From contig NZ_JAPPVJ010000002.1 of assembly GCF_026711005.1 (NCBI RefSeq), positions 186,001 to 250,000 on the forward strand: 64,000 nucleotides of DNA, written 5' to 3'. Below the pieces are notes generated by a model. The model did not search any database. It was not told where the DNA came from and worked only from the letters and a program-made list of their open reading frames with translations. Position numbers and translations under genes: made by a program. The stretch comes from Sphingobacterium sp. UT-1RO-CII-1 (GTDB taxonomy: Bacteria; Bacteroidota; Bacteroidia; Sphingobacteriales; Sphingobacteriaceae). Shown piece after piece: positions 38,792-48,218 of the stretch (its first letter is position 1; each line of letters opens with the position of its first letter).

Positions 38792-40159
38792 ATGTTTAAA
38801 AAAGTTTTATTTTCTCTCCTTTCTATCATTATACTTACATCCTGTCAAACGAACAACAATGATTCTAAGTCCAACGCAAAAATAAAAGACAGCTCTTCTG
38901 CCTATAAAGAAAATCAGCTGTTAGATCAAGTGCAGAAACAGACATTCCTATATTTTTGGGATGGCGCAGAGCCTCATTCTGGTTTAGCCAGAGAACGCAT
39001 ACATATTGATGGCGAGTACCCTCAAAATGATCAAAGTGTCATTACCATTGGTGGTAGTGGTTTTGGTTTGATGTCTATTCTAATAGGTGTACACAACGGC
39101 TATATCACCAAGCAAGAGGCTATCAAACACCTACAAAACTCTCTAAATTTTCTTGCTCAGATCGATCGCTTTCAAGGCGCTTGGGCACATTGGTACTATG
39201 GAGATACCGGTAAAGTAAAAGCTTTTAGTGAAAAAGATAACGGTGGCGATATTGTAGAAACAGCTTTCATGGCACAAGCTTTAATAACAGTTAGGGAATA
39301 CTTCAATAAAGGTAACGCAGAAGAAATAGCGGTAGCGAAACAAGCCGACTCACTTTGGCGTGGCATCAACTGGGACTTTTATCGCAATGGGGATGATCTA
39401 TTATATTGGCACTGGAGTCCAACAGAAGATTGGGGCATGAATCATGCTATACAAGGCTTTGATGAGTGTCTAATAGCTTATGTGCTTGGTGCCTCTTCAC
39501 CTACCCACCCGATACCTGTTGAAACATATCACAAAGGTTGGGCACGAGACGGCGCTATCAGCAGCGGTATTGAAAAATATGATATTCCGACAGTTTTAAA
39601 ACACAACAGTAAAGAAGGTGAAGTTGGCCCTCTTTTTTGGTCACATTACTCATTTTTAGGACTAAACCCAAAAGGTTTAAAAGATCAATATGCCAATTAT
39701 GAAGAGGTAGTAACCAATCATACAAAGATAAATATCGCGCATGCAGAAGCTAACCCTCAGCAATTTAAAGGCTACGGCAGAGATAAAGGCTGGGGATGGT
39801 CAGCAAGTTACTCTACAAATGGCTATAACGCCCATCACCCTGACAATGATCCAGCAGGTGTTATATCCCCCACTGCTGCTCTATCATCCATAGCCTATAC
39901 ACCAACGGAAAGTATACTTTTCATGAAGTATCTAAAAGAAAATTTAAATGACAAATTATGGGGTAAATATGGCTTCTATGATGCTTATAGCGAAACAGAG
40001 AACTGGTATCCTCAGCGTTACCTCGCTATTGACCAAGGGCCTATAGTTGTCATGATACAAAATTATAAAGATAGTTTTATATGGGATTTATTTATGAACG
40101 CTCCTGAGATCCAGACCGGACTTAAGACTTTAAACTTCCAGTCACCCTATTTAAAGTAA
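38792..40159 (+). CDS. GH144-like lipoprotein (probable endo-beta-1,2-glucanase; glucoamylase-like family)
   Basis: The 455-residue protein has a signal peptide with Cys18 (IILTSC). The (alpha/alpha)-barrel family segments are QKQTFLYFWDGAEPHSGLARER, ITIGGSGFGLMSILIGV, FQGAWAHWYYGDTG, DIVETAFMAQALI, LYWHWSP and WGMNHAIQGFDECLIAYVLGASS. These match the family of bacterial endo-beta-1,2-glucanases and related glucoamylase-like proteins. I prefer the ATG at 38792, at the signal peptide, over 38753. It probably cuts beta-1,2-glucans at the cell surface or in the periplasm. The exact substrate is inferred from family resemblance. Confidence 0.85.
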   Translation: MFKKVLFSLLSIIILTSCQTNNNDSKSNAKIKDSSSAYKENQLLDQVQKQTFLYFWDGAEPHSGLARERIHIDGEYPQNDQSVITIGGSGFGLMSILIGVHNGYITKQEAIKHLQNSLNFLAQIDRFQGAWAHWYYGDTGKVKAFSEKDNGGDIVETAFMAQALITVREYFNKGNAEEIAVAKQADSLWRGINWDFYRNGDDLLYWHWSPTEDWGMNHAIQGFDECLIAYVLGASSPTHPIPVETYHKGWARDGAISSGIEKYDIPTVLKHNSKEGEVGPLFWSHYSFLGLNPKGLKDQYANYEEVVTNHTKINIAHAEANPQQFKGYGRDKGWGWSASYSTNGYNAHHPDNDPAGVISPTAALSSIAYTPTESILFMKYLKENLNDKLWGKYGFYDAYSETENWYPQRYLAIDQGPIVVMIQNYKDSFIWDLFMNAPEIQTGLKTLNFQSPYLK

Positions 40160-40184
40160 ATCTTTTAACCCTCTTTTTTATAAC

Positions 40185-40222
40185 AAAATTAGGTAAACGG
40201 CTTCCACGGTTTACCTAATTTT
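40185..40222 (+). terminator. Terminator closing the PUL
   Basis: Perfect 14-bp arms, AAAATTAGGTAAAC (40185-40198) and its complement (40209-40222), have a 10-base loop. Confidence 0.85.
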
Positions 40223-40364
40223 CTATAGACTTCTTTATATAACAAATAACACTGATTAAAAGAGCACCCTTCTTCTTAATGACAGAACTATGATATTCAG
40301 CTATTTACAATCCAACGGTAAAAGCTTATATTAAAAATCTTGTTAATATAAAAAAAGGAGAACT

Positions 40365-40553
40365 ATGATCAATAAGAAATTACTTGTTATACTATTAAGT
40401 TTTAGTCCGTTTATGCTTTGGGCTAAACAAAACCAAATTCTAATAGAATCATCAGAAGGTTCAGCGAGAACCATGATCATATTAGCTTTTATTTTCTTAC
40501 TATTTGCATTTTTTATCCTATTCAAAAAGCAAAAAAGGAGATTTAACGATTAA
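40365..40553 (+). CDS. Small secreted or inner-membrane protein (62 aa)
   Basis: A short ORF preceded by AAAAGGAGAACT has an unusually good ribosome site for this genome. It encodes a signal-like N-terminus (KKLLVILLSFSPFMLWA), a short polar linker (QNQILIESSEGSA), one membrane helix (MIILAFIFLLFAFFILF) and a basic tail. The topology suggests a bitopic inner-membrane microprotein. I recognise no family. An overlapping ORF on the opposite strand (40343-40525) is weaker. A shared terminator follows. Confidence 0.55.
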   Translation: MINKKLLVILLSFSPFMLWAKQNQILIESSEGSARTMIILAFIFLLFAFFILFKKQKRRFND

Positions 40554-40584
40554 AGTTTGTTGCATCTTATTTGCAACAAACTTT
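40552..40584. terminator. Bidirectional terminator between the small protein and the NtrC-type regulator
   Basis: AAAGTTTGTTGCA pairs with TGCAACAAACTTT across a 7-base loop. The left arm overlaps the stop codon of the small protein. Confidence 0.8.
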
Positions 40585-40587
40585 AAA

Positions 40588-41979
40588 TTATTCGACTCTT
40601 TTTAAACCAAACTTCTCAATTTTCTGATACAAATGGCTACGTTGAATACCAATTTCGTCTGCTGTTTTTGAAACATTCCACGAATTTTTATCCAGTTTAG
40701 AAACTATATAATCTTTTTCTGTCGAATCTCTAAAATCTTGAAAAGATTCATATTGTTCGTAATCAACGCCATTAATGTTCGCCATCGCTTCTGTAGCCCC
40801 ATTACCAACTATCTTAACACTATTATGCGGGTTAGCATATAAAAACACTTCTTTATCCGTAATATTTTTATCACTCAAAATAATAAGGCGTTCAATCATA
40901 TTGCGTAACTCTCGAATATTCCCTGTCCATGGCAAGCTTTCTAAAGCTCTTTTTGCAGTATCGGTCAAATTTTTAACCGGCATACTGTAATCAGCACAAA
41001 TCTCATTACAAAAATGCTCTGCTAATAAAGAAACATCTTCAATACGTTCGCTTAATGAAGGAACATGTATTAAGATAACACTCAATCGGTGGTAAAGGTC
41101 CATTCGGAAATTCCCCAACTCTATTTCTTTAAGCAAGTCTTTATTTGTAGCCGCAATAATACGTACATTAACGTCAATCTCTTTCTCGCCACCTACCCTT
41201 GTTATTTTATTTTCCTGTAAAGCTCGCAAAACTTTAGCTTGAGCCGACAAACTCATATCACCTATTTCATCAAGAAATAGTGTGCCTTCATTCGCCTGTT
41301 CAAACTTCCCTATCCGTTGCTTAACTGCAGATGTAAAAGACCCTTTTTCGTGTCCAAATAGCTCAGATTCTATCAATTCAGAAGGTATAGCTGCACAGTT
41401 GACCTCTACTAAGGGAGCCTTTTTACGGCTCGATTTCTCATGCAACCAACGAGCCACCAACTCTTTACCCGAACCATTTGCACCTGTTATTAACACACGT
41501 GCATTTGTTGGTGCAACCCGTTCAATAGCCTCCTGTATCTGCCTGATAGCAAGAGATTCTCCCAGTATTTCTTTTGTTTTAGATGTCTTTTTCTTTAAAA
41601 TCTTAGTTTCTTCAACCAGCGTACTTCTTTCCAATGCATTACGCACCGTAATCAAAAGACGATTTAGGTCGAGGGGTTTTTCTAAAAAATCAAAAGCCCC
41701 CTTATTTGCAGCTTCAACGGCAGTCTCAATTGTACCATGTCCTGACATCATAATGATTGGGCAGTCCGAAAAACTCTGTGCTTCTGTCAGAACCTCCATT
41801 CCATCCATGTGATTCATTTTAATATCACATAGTACTAAATCGATCCCTCCCTTTTTTAATAACCCCAATCCTTCAGGTCCATTATCTACGTCAAGTACTT
41901 TATACCCTTCATATTCTAAAATATCTCTCAGTGAATTACGGATCGGACGTTCATCGTCAATAATAAGAATTGTCGCCAT
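40588..41979 (-). CDS. NtrC-family sigma-54-dependent response regulator
   Basis: This 463-residue protein has a receiver domain with phospho-acceptor Asp52 (LVLCDIKM), then an AAA+ domain with Walker A GANGSGKE (166-173), GSFTSA at 213-218 in the place of the sigma-54-contacting GAFTGA loop, and GTLFLDEIGDMS (Walker B). A Fis-type helix-turn-helix lies at the C-terminus (NVSKTADEIGIQRSHLYQKIEKFG). No histidine kinase is adjacent. Two sigma-54-like promoters occur in this window at 54.4 and 55.3 kb, but nothing links them directly to this regulator. Confidence 0.92.
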   Translation of the reverse strand: MATILIIDDERPIRNSLRDILEYEGYKVLDVDNGPEGLGLLKKGGIDLVLCDIKMNHMDGMEVLTEAQSFSDCPIIMMSGHGTIETAVEAANKGAFDFLEKPLDLNRLLITVRNALERSTLVEETKILKKKTSKTKEILGESLAIRQIQEAIERVAPTNARVLITGANGSGKELVARWLHEKSSRKKAPLVEVNCAAIPSELIESELFGHEKGSFTSAVKQRIGKFEQANEGTLFLDEIGDMSLSAQAKVLRALQENKITRVGGEKEIDVNVRIIAATNKDLLKEIELGNFRMDLYHRLSVILIHVPSLSERIEDVSLLAEHFCNEICADYSMPVKNLTDTAKRALESLPWTGNIRELRNMIERLIILSDKNITDKEVFLYANPHNSVKIVGNGATEAMANINGVDYEQYESFQDFRDSTEKDYIVSKLDKNSWNVSKTADEIGIQRSHLYQKIEKFGLKRVE

Positions 41980-42041
41980 TTAATTTTTTATTATTAGTGA
42001 TTATGGAACAAAATAATGATTAACAATCAAAAAACAAAAAA

Positions 42042-42420
42042 GAAGCAAACCCTATAAGCCGGGTTCTGTACCCCAAAGGGCTTCTATCATTTCTCTAGGC
42101 TTGCATTCACACACAAGCTCAATCAACCTACCCATTGCGAATGTTATCAACGATAACAAAAGACGAGCAGCCTTCAGATTTCGCAACCTATTTGGTCTTT
42201 CAACACACGAGGTTTACCGAAATATATGTCACCATATAAGACCGTGAGCTCTTACCTCACATTTTCACCCTTACCTTTTGCAAGGCGGTATATTTTCTGT
42301 GGCACTTTCTGTCTTCTATTGCTAGAATCCTTCCCGTTAGGAAGCGTGTCGCTCTATGTTGCCCGGACTTTCCTCTCTCCTGTATTACTACAAAGACAGC
42401 GATAGAACAGGTCTGCTTCG
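42042..42420 (-). ncRNA. rnpB: RNase P RNA
   Basis: On the minus strand the 5' part has GAGGAAAGTCCGGGC and the 3' part ends ACAGAACCCGGCTTATAGGG, the universal conserved ends of bacterial RNase P RNA. The terminal P1 helix forms between GAAGCAGACC (5', near 42419) and GGTTTGCTTC (3', near 42042), with one G-U pair. It is the catalytic subunit that trims tRNA 5' leaders. A TACATTTG promoter box ends 3 bases before the expected 5' end. U-rich sequence follows the 3' end. Confidence 0.96.
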
Positions 42421-42423
42421 CTG

Positions 42424-42431
42424 CAAATGTA
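42424..42431 (-). promoter_or_regulatory. Promoter box for rnpB
   Basis: TACATTTG on the minus strand predicts a start at about 42420, matching the 5' edge of the RNase P P1 helix. This gives an internal calibration: the transcript starts about 4 bases after the box. Confidence 0.7.
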
Positions 42432-42521
42432 CGCTTTTATAAAATATAATTTCTGTAAAAGAAAGAAACATTTGCAGCTCCTCTCACAAAAAAGAGCTTT
42501 ATTTTCTGTTTCTTCTACATT

Positions 42522-43715
42522 TTATATATCCTGCGCAATCATATAGCCTCCTGCCCAAGCCCATTGAAAATTATAACCGCCTAACCACCCCGTAATATCC
42601 ACAGCTTCTCCCCCAAAATACAATCCTGGATATTTTAACGACTCCAAAGTTCTCGGGTTAAGCTCAGCAGTTGACACACCACCGCGCATAACCTCTGCTT
42701 TATCATAACCTTTATCTCCGGCAGGTTTTACTTGAAAACGATGTATAGTATCGCAAAGTAGTTTTGCATCAGCCTTACTTAAGGAAGCTATTTTAATATC
42801 AATAGGTAGAAATTCACCTAAAGCATCCACCATTTTACGGGTAAAGTAATCATTTAATAATTGTCCAACAGTCCGTTTCCCTCCATCTTCTCGCTCTTTC
42901 TTAATCAGTACTTCCAAATCAAATTGAGGCAATAGATCTACGCTCATCGTTTCGCCGGCACGCCAGTAAGATGAAATCTGCAAAATAGCAGGACCACTCA
43001 TCCCCCAATGCGTAAAAAGTATATTCTCTTCAAAACTGATTCGCTCGTTCCACACTCGCGCAAAGACCGAATTGCCCGATAACGAGGCGTACCAATCGGC
43101 ATTTTTCCCCGTAATACTGAGCGGGACTAAGGCCGGTGCTGTAGCCACAACAGCTAAACCAAATTTATGTGCCTGTTTTAGCGCAAAATCAGAGGCCCCA
43201 AGTTTGGCGACAGGCAAGCCTCCCGAAGCAAAAACAACTTTAGGAGCTCTCAAACGCTCTTGTTTATTATTGCGCTCTACAGTTAACTCATAGCCATCTT
43301 CAAGGCGAGACACATCTGTAACCAAGCTGTTCAGCCATAGATCCTGCCCTGTCTCGTACATTAGGCGTGTAAACATGGCCACCACATCCTTCGCTTTATT
43401 GGACTCTGGGAACAATTGCCCAAGTGTTTTCTCTTTTCCTTTAATCTGCCCATACATTTCAAAGAAAGAAATAGTATCATCTACCGTCCACTGCGCAAAA
43501 GCACTATTCAAAAAATGAGCGTTCTCACTCACAAAATTTTCAATGCCTGTATATAAGTTCGTATAATTGCATCGTCCTCCTCCCGAAATAAGAATCTTCG
43601 CCCCTGGTTTACTGTTTCTTTCTAATACCAAAGTGCGTTTACCCAACAACCCCGCCTGTGCCGCACACATCATACCACAAGCTCCTGCCCCGATAATAAT
43701 TGCGTCGTATTCCAT
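42522..43715 (-). CDS. BaiN/HI0933-like NAD(P)/FAD-dependent oxidoreductase
   Basis: This 397-residue flavoprotein starts MEYDAIIIGAGACGMMCAAQAG with a dinucleotide-binding GxGxxG. ISGGGRCNYTN follows at about residue 40, and GGEAVDITGWLGGYNFQWAWAGG at the C-terminus, all hallmarks of the HI0933 family. The start at 43715 overlaps the stop of the upstream Gfo/Idh/MocA gene as TAATG, so translation is coupled. The longer frame would read into that gene. Reduction of an unknown substrate is likely. Confidence 0.92.
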   Translation of the reverse strand: MEYDAIIIGAGACGMMCAAQAGLLGKRTLVLERNSKPGAKILISGGGRCNYTNLYTGIENFVSENAHFLNSAFAQWTVDDTISFFEMYGQIKGKEKTLGQLFPESNKAKDVVAMFTRLMYETGQDLWLNSLVTDVSRLEDGYELTVERNNKQERLRAPKVVFASGGLPVAKLGASDFALKQAHKFGLAVVATAPALVPLSITGKNADWYASLSGNSVFARVWNERISFEENILFTHWGMSGPAILQISSYWRAGETMSVDLLPQFDLEVLIKKEREDGGKRTVGQLLNDYFTRKMVDALGEFLPIDIKIASLSKADAKLLCDTIHRFQVKPAGDKGYDKAEVMRGGVSTAELNPRTLESLKYPGLYFGGEAVDITGWLGGYNFQWAWAGGYMIAQDI

Positions 43716-44791
43716 TAATAAGCTATCAGTAGACCCTTTAATGATACTACCCGCTGCTCCTCCCACGATTGAACAGCAGCTTCTAACACCCGTATCGCAT
43801 CCCGAGCCTCTGCTGGTTTAACCAAAAGTTCGGCTTTTCCATTCAAAACCTCCACTACGTTATTGAAGAAATCCTGGCCCGATCCGGGCTCACTTTTAAT
43901 CCGTTCTACTCTATCTACCCCATCCGACACAACGTTCAGTGTACCATAAATCTCCTCATCTTCCTCTCCCCAATTGGGGTAATTGTGCGGTAAAACTCCA
44001 TCACGTAATAAAGCTTCCTGCGGATCAACGCCTCTCTTCACAAAAGAACCATTCCAACCATACAGCGCAAAACGCGGTGTAGGTTCTTTAGCTAACATCT
44101 GCGCCTTCAAAGATACTTTAACTTGTGGGTAGCTTAGTATAAATTCAAAATCATCAATAGTTTTTGCTCCTTCACGCTGTATACGTAAATCTGCAAAAAT
44201 AGAATCCGGTGCACCAAAAAGTTGCATAGCTTGATCTATAAGGTGCGGACCCAAATCAAAATGAACGCCTGATCCTGGCAGGTCCAGCTCCCTCCAGGCA
44301 CCTTCTCTCAGAAAGTTTCTAAATCGGTCAAATCGCGCTTCATAATTAACAACTGGTCCTAAATCGCCCCTAGCTATTAGTTTTTTCACCGTCTTAAAAT
44401 CCGAATGAAAGCGCGCATTTTGATGCACCGTAAGCAACAAACCTTTCTCCTCAGCCAACGCAATCAATTCATCTGCTTCCTCTGTTGTATTTGTAAAAGG
44501 TTTTTCAACAACAACATGTTTTCCAAGCTCTAAAGCTCTTTTCGTAAATGAATAGTGCACATCATTTGATGTTGCAATAACAACAATATCTATCTGCTCA
44601 TCATCAAATATATCATCTGCAGACTGTACCGCAATTGCATTCGGGTAGCGGCTCCTCAAAATAGTTTGCTGCTCAGGCTTTCGCGCTGTTACTTTATACA
44701 ACTCTAGCGCTGCATTCCCTTCTATAAACGGCGCATGAAAAGCTTGTCCACATACTGAAAACCCAATTAATCCTACTTTATAAACCTTCAT
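43715..44791 (-). CDS. Gfo/Idh/MocA-family oxidoreductase
   Basis: The 358-residue protein has a Rossmann N-terminus (KVGLIGFSVCGQAFHAPF) and the Gfo/Idh/MocA active-site lysine segment VVVEKPFTN. The substrate domain has LPGSGVHFDLGPHLIDQAMQLFG. YceM/YhhX-like members oxidise or reduce sugars or related polyols with NAD(P). It is coupled to the downstream flavoprotein by a TAATG overlap and lies 69 bases downstream of argS. The substrate is unknown. Confidence 0.92.
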   Translation of the reverse strand: MKVYKVGLIGFSVCGQAFHAPFIEGNAALELYKVTARKPEQQTILRSRYPNAIAVQSADDIFDDEQIDIVVIATSNDVHYSFTKRALELGKHVVVEKPFTNTTEEADELIALAEEKGLLLTVHQNARFHSDFKTVKKLIARGDLGPVVNYEARFDRFRNFLREGAWRELDLPGSGVHFDLGPHLIDQAMQLFGAPDSIFADLRIQREGAKTIDDFEFILSYPQVKVSLKAQMLAKEPTPRFALYGWNGSFVKRGVDPQEALLRDGVLPHNYPNWGEEDEEIYGTLNVVSDGVDRVERIKSEPGSGQDFFNNVVEVLNGKAELLVKPAEARDAIRVLEAAVQSWEEQRVVSLKGLLIAY

Positions 44792-44860
44792 ATTATATTA
44801 CCTCTCCTAATCAAACTTTAGTAGACAAATAGTCTCTGACCTATATAAACCCCACTATTA

Positions 44861-46645
44861 TTACATGCGTTCTGGCACACGAATCCCCAATAGGCGCATT
44901 CCCTCCGAAATTATCTTTGCAGCTACCGCTGATAAATGAAGACGGAACTCTTTCACAACTTCCTCTTCAGCTTTTAAAATACTCTCTTCATGGTAAAACT
45001 TATTATACAACTTCGCCAGTTCATATACATAGTTAGCCACTTGAGCTGGAGAAAATTCTTTGGCTGCGGTTTCTATCACTGTTGGATAATTGGCTAAAGC
45101 CTGAATCAAGTCACGCTCATAAACTGATAAACTGGATATTGCTACCGTTCCCTCTGCTGTTGTATAATCTACCCTTCTCAAAACCGATTTAATTCGCGCA
45201 TGCGTATACTGTATAAATGGCCCTGTGTGTCCCTGAAAATCAACGGACTCATTCGGATCAAAAAGCAGTCTTTTTTTAGGGTCAACCTTTAGTAAAAAGT
45301 ACTTTAGGGCGCCCATTCCGACTGTCTCATACAGTGCATTCTTCTCCTCTTCACTAAATCCTTCTGTCTTTCCTAACTCTTCTGTTCTTACCTTAGCTGT
45401 CTCAAACATTTCAGCCATCAGGTCATCCGCATCAACAACAGTTCCTTCGCGAGACTTCATTTTACCCGAGGGTAAGTCCACCATACCATACGATAAATGG
45501 AATAAACCATTCGCCCAACTTTTATCCAGTTTTTTTAATATTTCAAATAAAACTTTAAAGTGATAATCCTGCTCATTACCCACTACATAAATAGACTCAT
45601 CCATCTTAAACTCGTCATACTTAAGTTGCGCCGTCCCTAAGTCCTGCGTAATGTAAACAGAAGTACCATCCCCTCGCAGCACTAACTTTTCATCCAGCCC
45701 TTGCTCTGTCAGATCTACCCACACTGACCCATCTTCTTTTCTGAAAAACACCCCCTTAGACAATCCCTCTTCAACTATATCTTTACCTAAAAGGTACGTG
45801 TCCGACTCGTAATAAAACTTATCGAAATCAACCCCGAGTTTTTCGTAAGTACTATCAAAACCTTTATAAACCCAGCCGTTCATTGTCTTCCACAGACTGA
45901 TCGTTTCTTCATCATTAGCCTCCCATTTCTGCAACATTTCCTGTGCAGCCAATATTAGGGGGGCATTCTTCTTAGCCTCTTCTTCTTTTTGCCCTTGGTT
46001 TACTAGCTCCTCAATTTCTTTTTTATACTCCTTATCAAAGACAACATAATACTTACCCACCAAATGGTCGCCTTTCAGGCCTGCCGTTTCGGGAGTTTCT
46101 CCATTCCCATACTTCTGCCAAGCCAACATGGACTTACAAATATGTATCCCCCGGTCATTTACCAAATTGGCTTTTACAATATCATAACCATAAGCTTTTA
46201 GTATTTCAGCAACAGAATATCCTAACAGATTATTTCGTATATGCCCCAAATGCAAAGGCTTGTTTGTATTTGGAGAGCTGTACTCTACCATTATCTTTTT
46301 GCCATTTGCCGGGAAAACACCGTAATTATCCTTCAATAATACATGCTGCACCAAATTTATCCAATAACTATCCGCAATACTCAGGTTTAAAAATCCTTTC
46401 ACCACATTAAAACCTGCTACGTCAGTCACTTTCTCTCGTAAATAGGCGCCAATATCCTGTCCTGTTTGCTCAGGCGATTTTTTAGAATAACGTGTAATAG
46501 GAAAAACAACGACCGTTATTTGTCCCTCAAACTCCTTACGGGTTTCCTGTAATGTTATCTGTGAAGCAGGGATCTCTGCACCATAAAGTTGCTTTACAGC
46601 CTGAACAGTTTGTTCAATTAATGTCTCTTGAATAGGATTAGCCAT
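44861..46645 (-). CDS. argS: Arginine-tRNA ligase
   Basis: The 594-residue class Ia synthetase has the HIGH-type motif in NKPLHLGHIRNNLLGYS (about residue 128), VNDRGIHICKSMLAWQKYG, the modified KMSKS region SGKMKSREGTVVDADDL, and the C-terminal DALR domain ending MRLLGIRVPERM. It charges tRNA-Arg. It is divergent from arginine decarboxylase, a neighbour that uses the same amino acid. Confidence 0.97.
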   Translation of the reverse strand: MANPIQETLIEQTVQAVKQLYGAEIPASQITLQETRKEFEGQITVVVFPITRYSKKSPEQTGQDIGAYLREKVTDVAGFNVVKGFLNLSIADSYWINLVQHVLLKDNYGVFPANGKKIMVEYSSPNTNKPLHLGHIRNNLLGYSVAEILKAYGYDIVKANLVNDRGIHICKSMLAWQKYGNGETPETAGLKGDHLVGKYYVVFDKEYKKEIEELVNQGQKEEEAKKNAPLILAAQEMLQKWEANDEETISLWKTMNGWVYKGFDSTYEKLGVDFDKFYYESDTYLLGKDIVEEGLSKGVFFRKEDGSVWVDLTEQGLDEKLVLRGDGTSVYITQDLGTAQLKYDEFKMDESIYVVGNEQDYHFKVLFEILKKLDKSWANGLFHLSYGMVDLPSGKMKSREGTVVDADDLMAEMFETAKVRTEELGKTEGFSEEEKNALYETVGMGALKYFLLKVDPKKRLLFDPNESVDFQGHTGPFIQYTHARIKSVLRRVDYTTAEGTVAISSLSVYERDLIQALANYPTVIETAAKEFSPAQVANYVYELAKLYNKFYHEESILKAEEEVVKEFRLHLSAVAAKIISEGMRLLGIRVPERM

Positions 46646-46730
46646 GTAATATTTTAGTAATAATTATAACTATCTGATAATGAATGGTAAAATTATATGC
46701 TTTAATAGCAGTGTATTCATCACGAAAGTC

Positions 46731-46738
46731 TATCTTTG
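46731..46738 (+). promoter_or_regulatory. Promoter box for arginine decarboxylase
   Basis: TATCTTTG ends 16 bases before the ATG at 46755, giving a short leader of about 13 nt. Confidence 0.5.
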
Positions 46739-46754
46739 CCAAAAATAATAAAAA

Positions 46755-48146
46755 ATGCAGAGCTATCAGGAATTTCTTGACTTAAGTGTTGGTTTTCCGC
46801 AAGACGGATTCGAAATTATCGACGACGAATTGTACTTCCACGATTTGAATTTGATGGAAATGATAGAGACGTATGGTACCCCCTTGCGTTTTACCTATTT
46901 ACCCATTGTTAGTAAAAAAATTCAGCAAGCGAAGATTCTGTTTCAGACAGCGATCCTGAAACATGATTACCGAGGATCATACAAGTACTGTTATTGTACT
47001 AAGTCATCCCACTTCAAACACATTGTAGAAGAAGCGTTAAAAAATGACATACATTTGGAGACTTCTTCTGCCTTTGACATGCCGATGATCGATTCATTAG
47101 AACGGGCCGGAACGGTAACTAAAGACATTACAGTTATTTGTAATGGTTTTAAAACCTATCAGTATAAACAGTATATCATTGATATGATACACGATGGCTA
47201 TACAAACATCATCCCTGTTCTCGACAATAAAGAAGAGTTCAATCTTTATGATGATGAAATCGAATTGGATAAGCCTTGTGCTTTAGGCATACGGATTGCT
47301 TCAGAAGAGCAACCAGACTCACAATTCTATACCTCAAGATTAGGTATCAGAATGGAAGATGTCATCGACTTTTACAATAACAAAGTTGCAAACAATCCGA
47401 ACTTTAAAGTCACTCTTCTACACTTTTTTATCAACTCTGGTATATCGGATACGCCTTACTATTGGAACGAGTTAGAAAAGTACGTTACACTATATTGTAA
47501 GTTTAAAAAAGTCAACCCCGAACTTACTACTTTAGATATAGGCGGAGGTATGCCTTTTAAAGATTCATTGGTACACGATTTTGACTATGAATACATGGTC
47601 AATGAACTCATCAACCGTATCAAACAGATCTGTGCTCATCACGAAGTAATGGAACCAGATATCATTACCGAGTTTGGTAAATATACGGTAGCAGAAGCTT
47701 CAGGCATACTGTATAAAGTATTGGGACGTAAACAACAAAACGATCGTGAAAAATGGTTTATGATCGATGGGTCTTTCATTACGAACTTACCCGATGTATG
47801 GGCTCTTAACCAAAAATACATACTATTACCCATAAATAATTGGGACAACGAGTATGAACGTGTCAACCTAGGAGGAATCACCTGTGATGGACAAGATTAC
47901 TACAATCAGGAAGCACACATGGACTCTATTTTCATGCCTAAGACCCGTAAAGTACAGTATCTGGGCTTCTTCCACACAGGTGCTTATCAAGATGTACTAA
48001 GCGGCTACGGCGGTATACACCATTGCTTATTACCATCACCTAAACACGTGCTTATACGTCGTAATAGAGATGAAACATTCAACTTTGAAGTCTTCGGTGA
48101 AGAACAGAACTCCAAACAAGTGATGAAACTATTAGGCTACCAATAG
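46755..48146 (+). CDS. Biosynthetic arginine decarboxylase-like (fold-type III PLP) enzyme
   Basis: The 463-residue protein has the PLP lysine region YKYCYCTKSSHFKHI, HLETSSAFDMP, LDIGGGMPFKDS and an IITEFGKYTVAEASG segment, as in the alanine-racemase-fold decarboxylases. This Bacteroidota branch is normally annotated as arginine decarboxylase. It would make agmatine as the first step to polyamines. Ornithine or another diamine-type substrate cannot be excluded. It is divergent from argS. Confidence 0.85.
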   Translation: MQSYQEFLDLSVGFPQDGFEIIDDELYFHDLNLMEMIETYGTPLRFTYLPIVSKKIQQAKILFQTAILKHDYRGSYKYCYCTKSSHFKHIVEEALKNDIHLETSSAFDMPMIDSLERAGTVTKDITVICNGFKTYQYKQYIIDMIHDGYTNIIPVLDNKEEFNLYDDEIELDKPCALGIRIASEEQPDSQFYTSRLGIRMEDVIDFYNNKVANNPNFKVTLLHFFINSGISDTPYYWNELEKYVTLYCKFKKVNPELTTLDIGGGMPFKDSLVHDFDYEYMVNELINRIKQICAHHEVMEPDIITEFGKYTVAEASGILYKVLGRKQQNDREKWFMIDGSFITNLPDVWALNQKYILLPINNWDNEYERVNLGGITCDGQDYYNQEAHMDSIFMPKTRKVQYLGFFHTGAYQDVLSGYGGIHHCLLPSPKHVLIRRNRDETFNFEVFGEEQNSKQVMKLLGYQ

Positions 48147-48171
48147 TTTTTAGAATAGTAAAACAACGAAA

Positions 48172-48200
48172 AAGGGCTGTCCAAATTTTAGACAGCCCTT
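48172..48200. terminator. Bidirectional terminator between arginine decarboxylase and the symporter
   Basis: AAGGGCTGTC pairs with GACAGCCCTT across a 9-base loop between two convergent genes. Confidence 0.8.
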
Positions 48201-48218
48201 CTCATTTATTCAATAACC

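Noticed and set aside
40343..40525. Minus-strand ORF opposite the small membrane protein
   Set aside because: Antisense of a better-supported ORF; it lacks a good start context.
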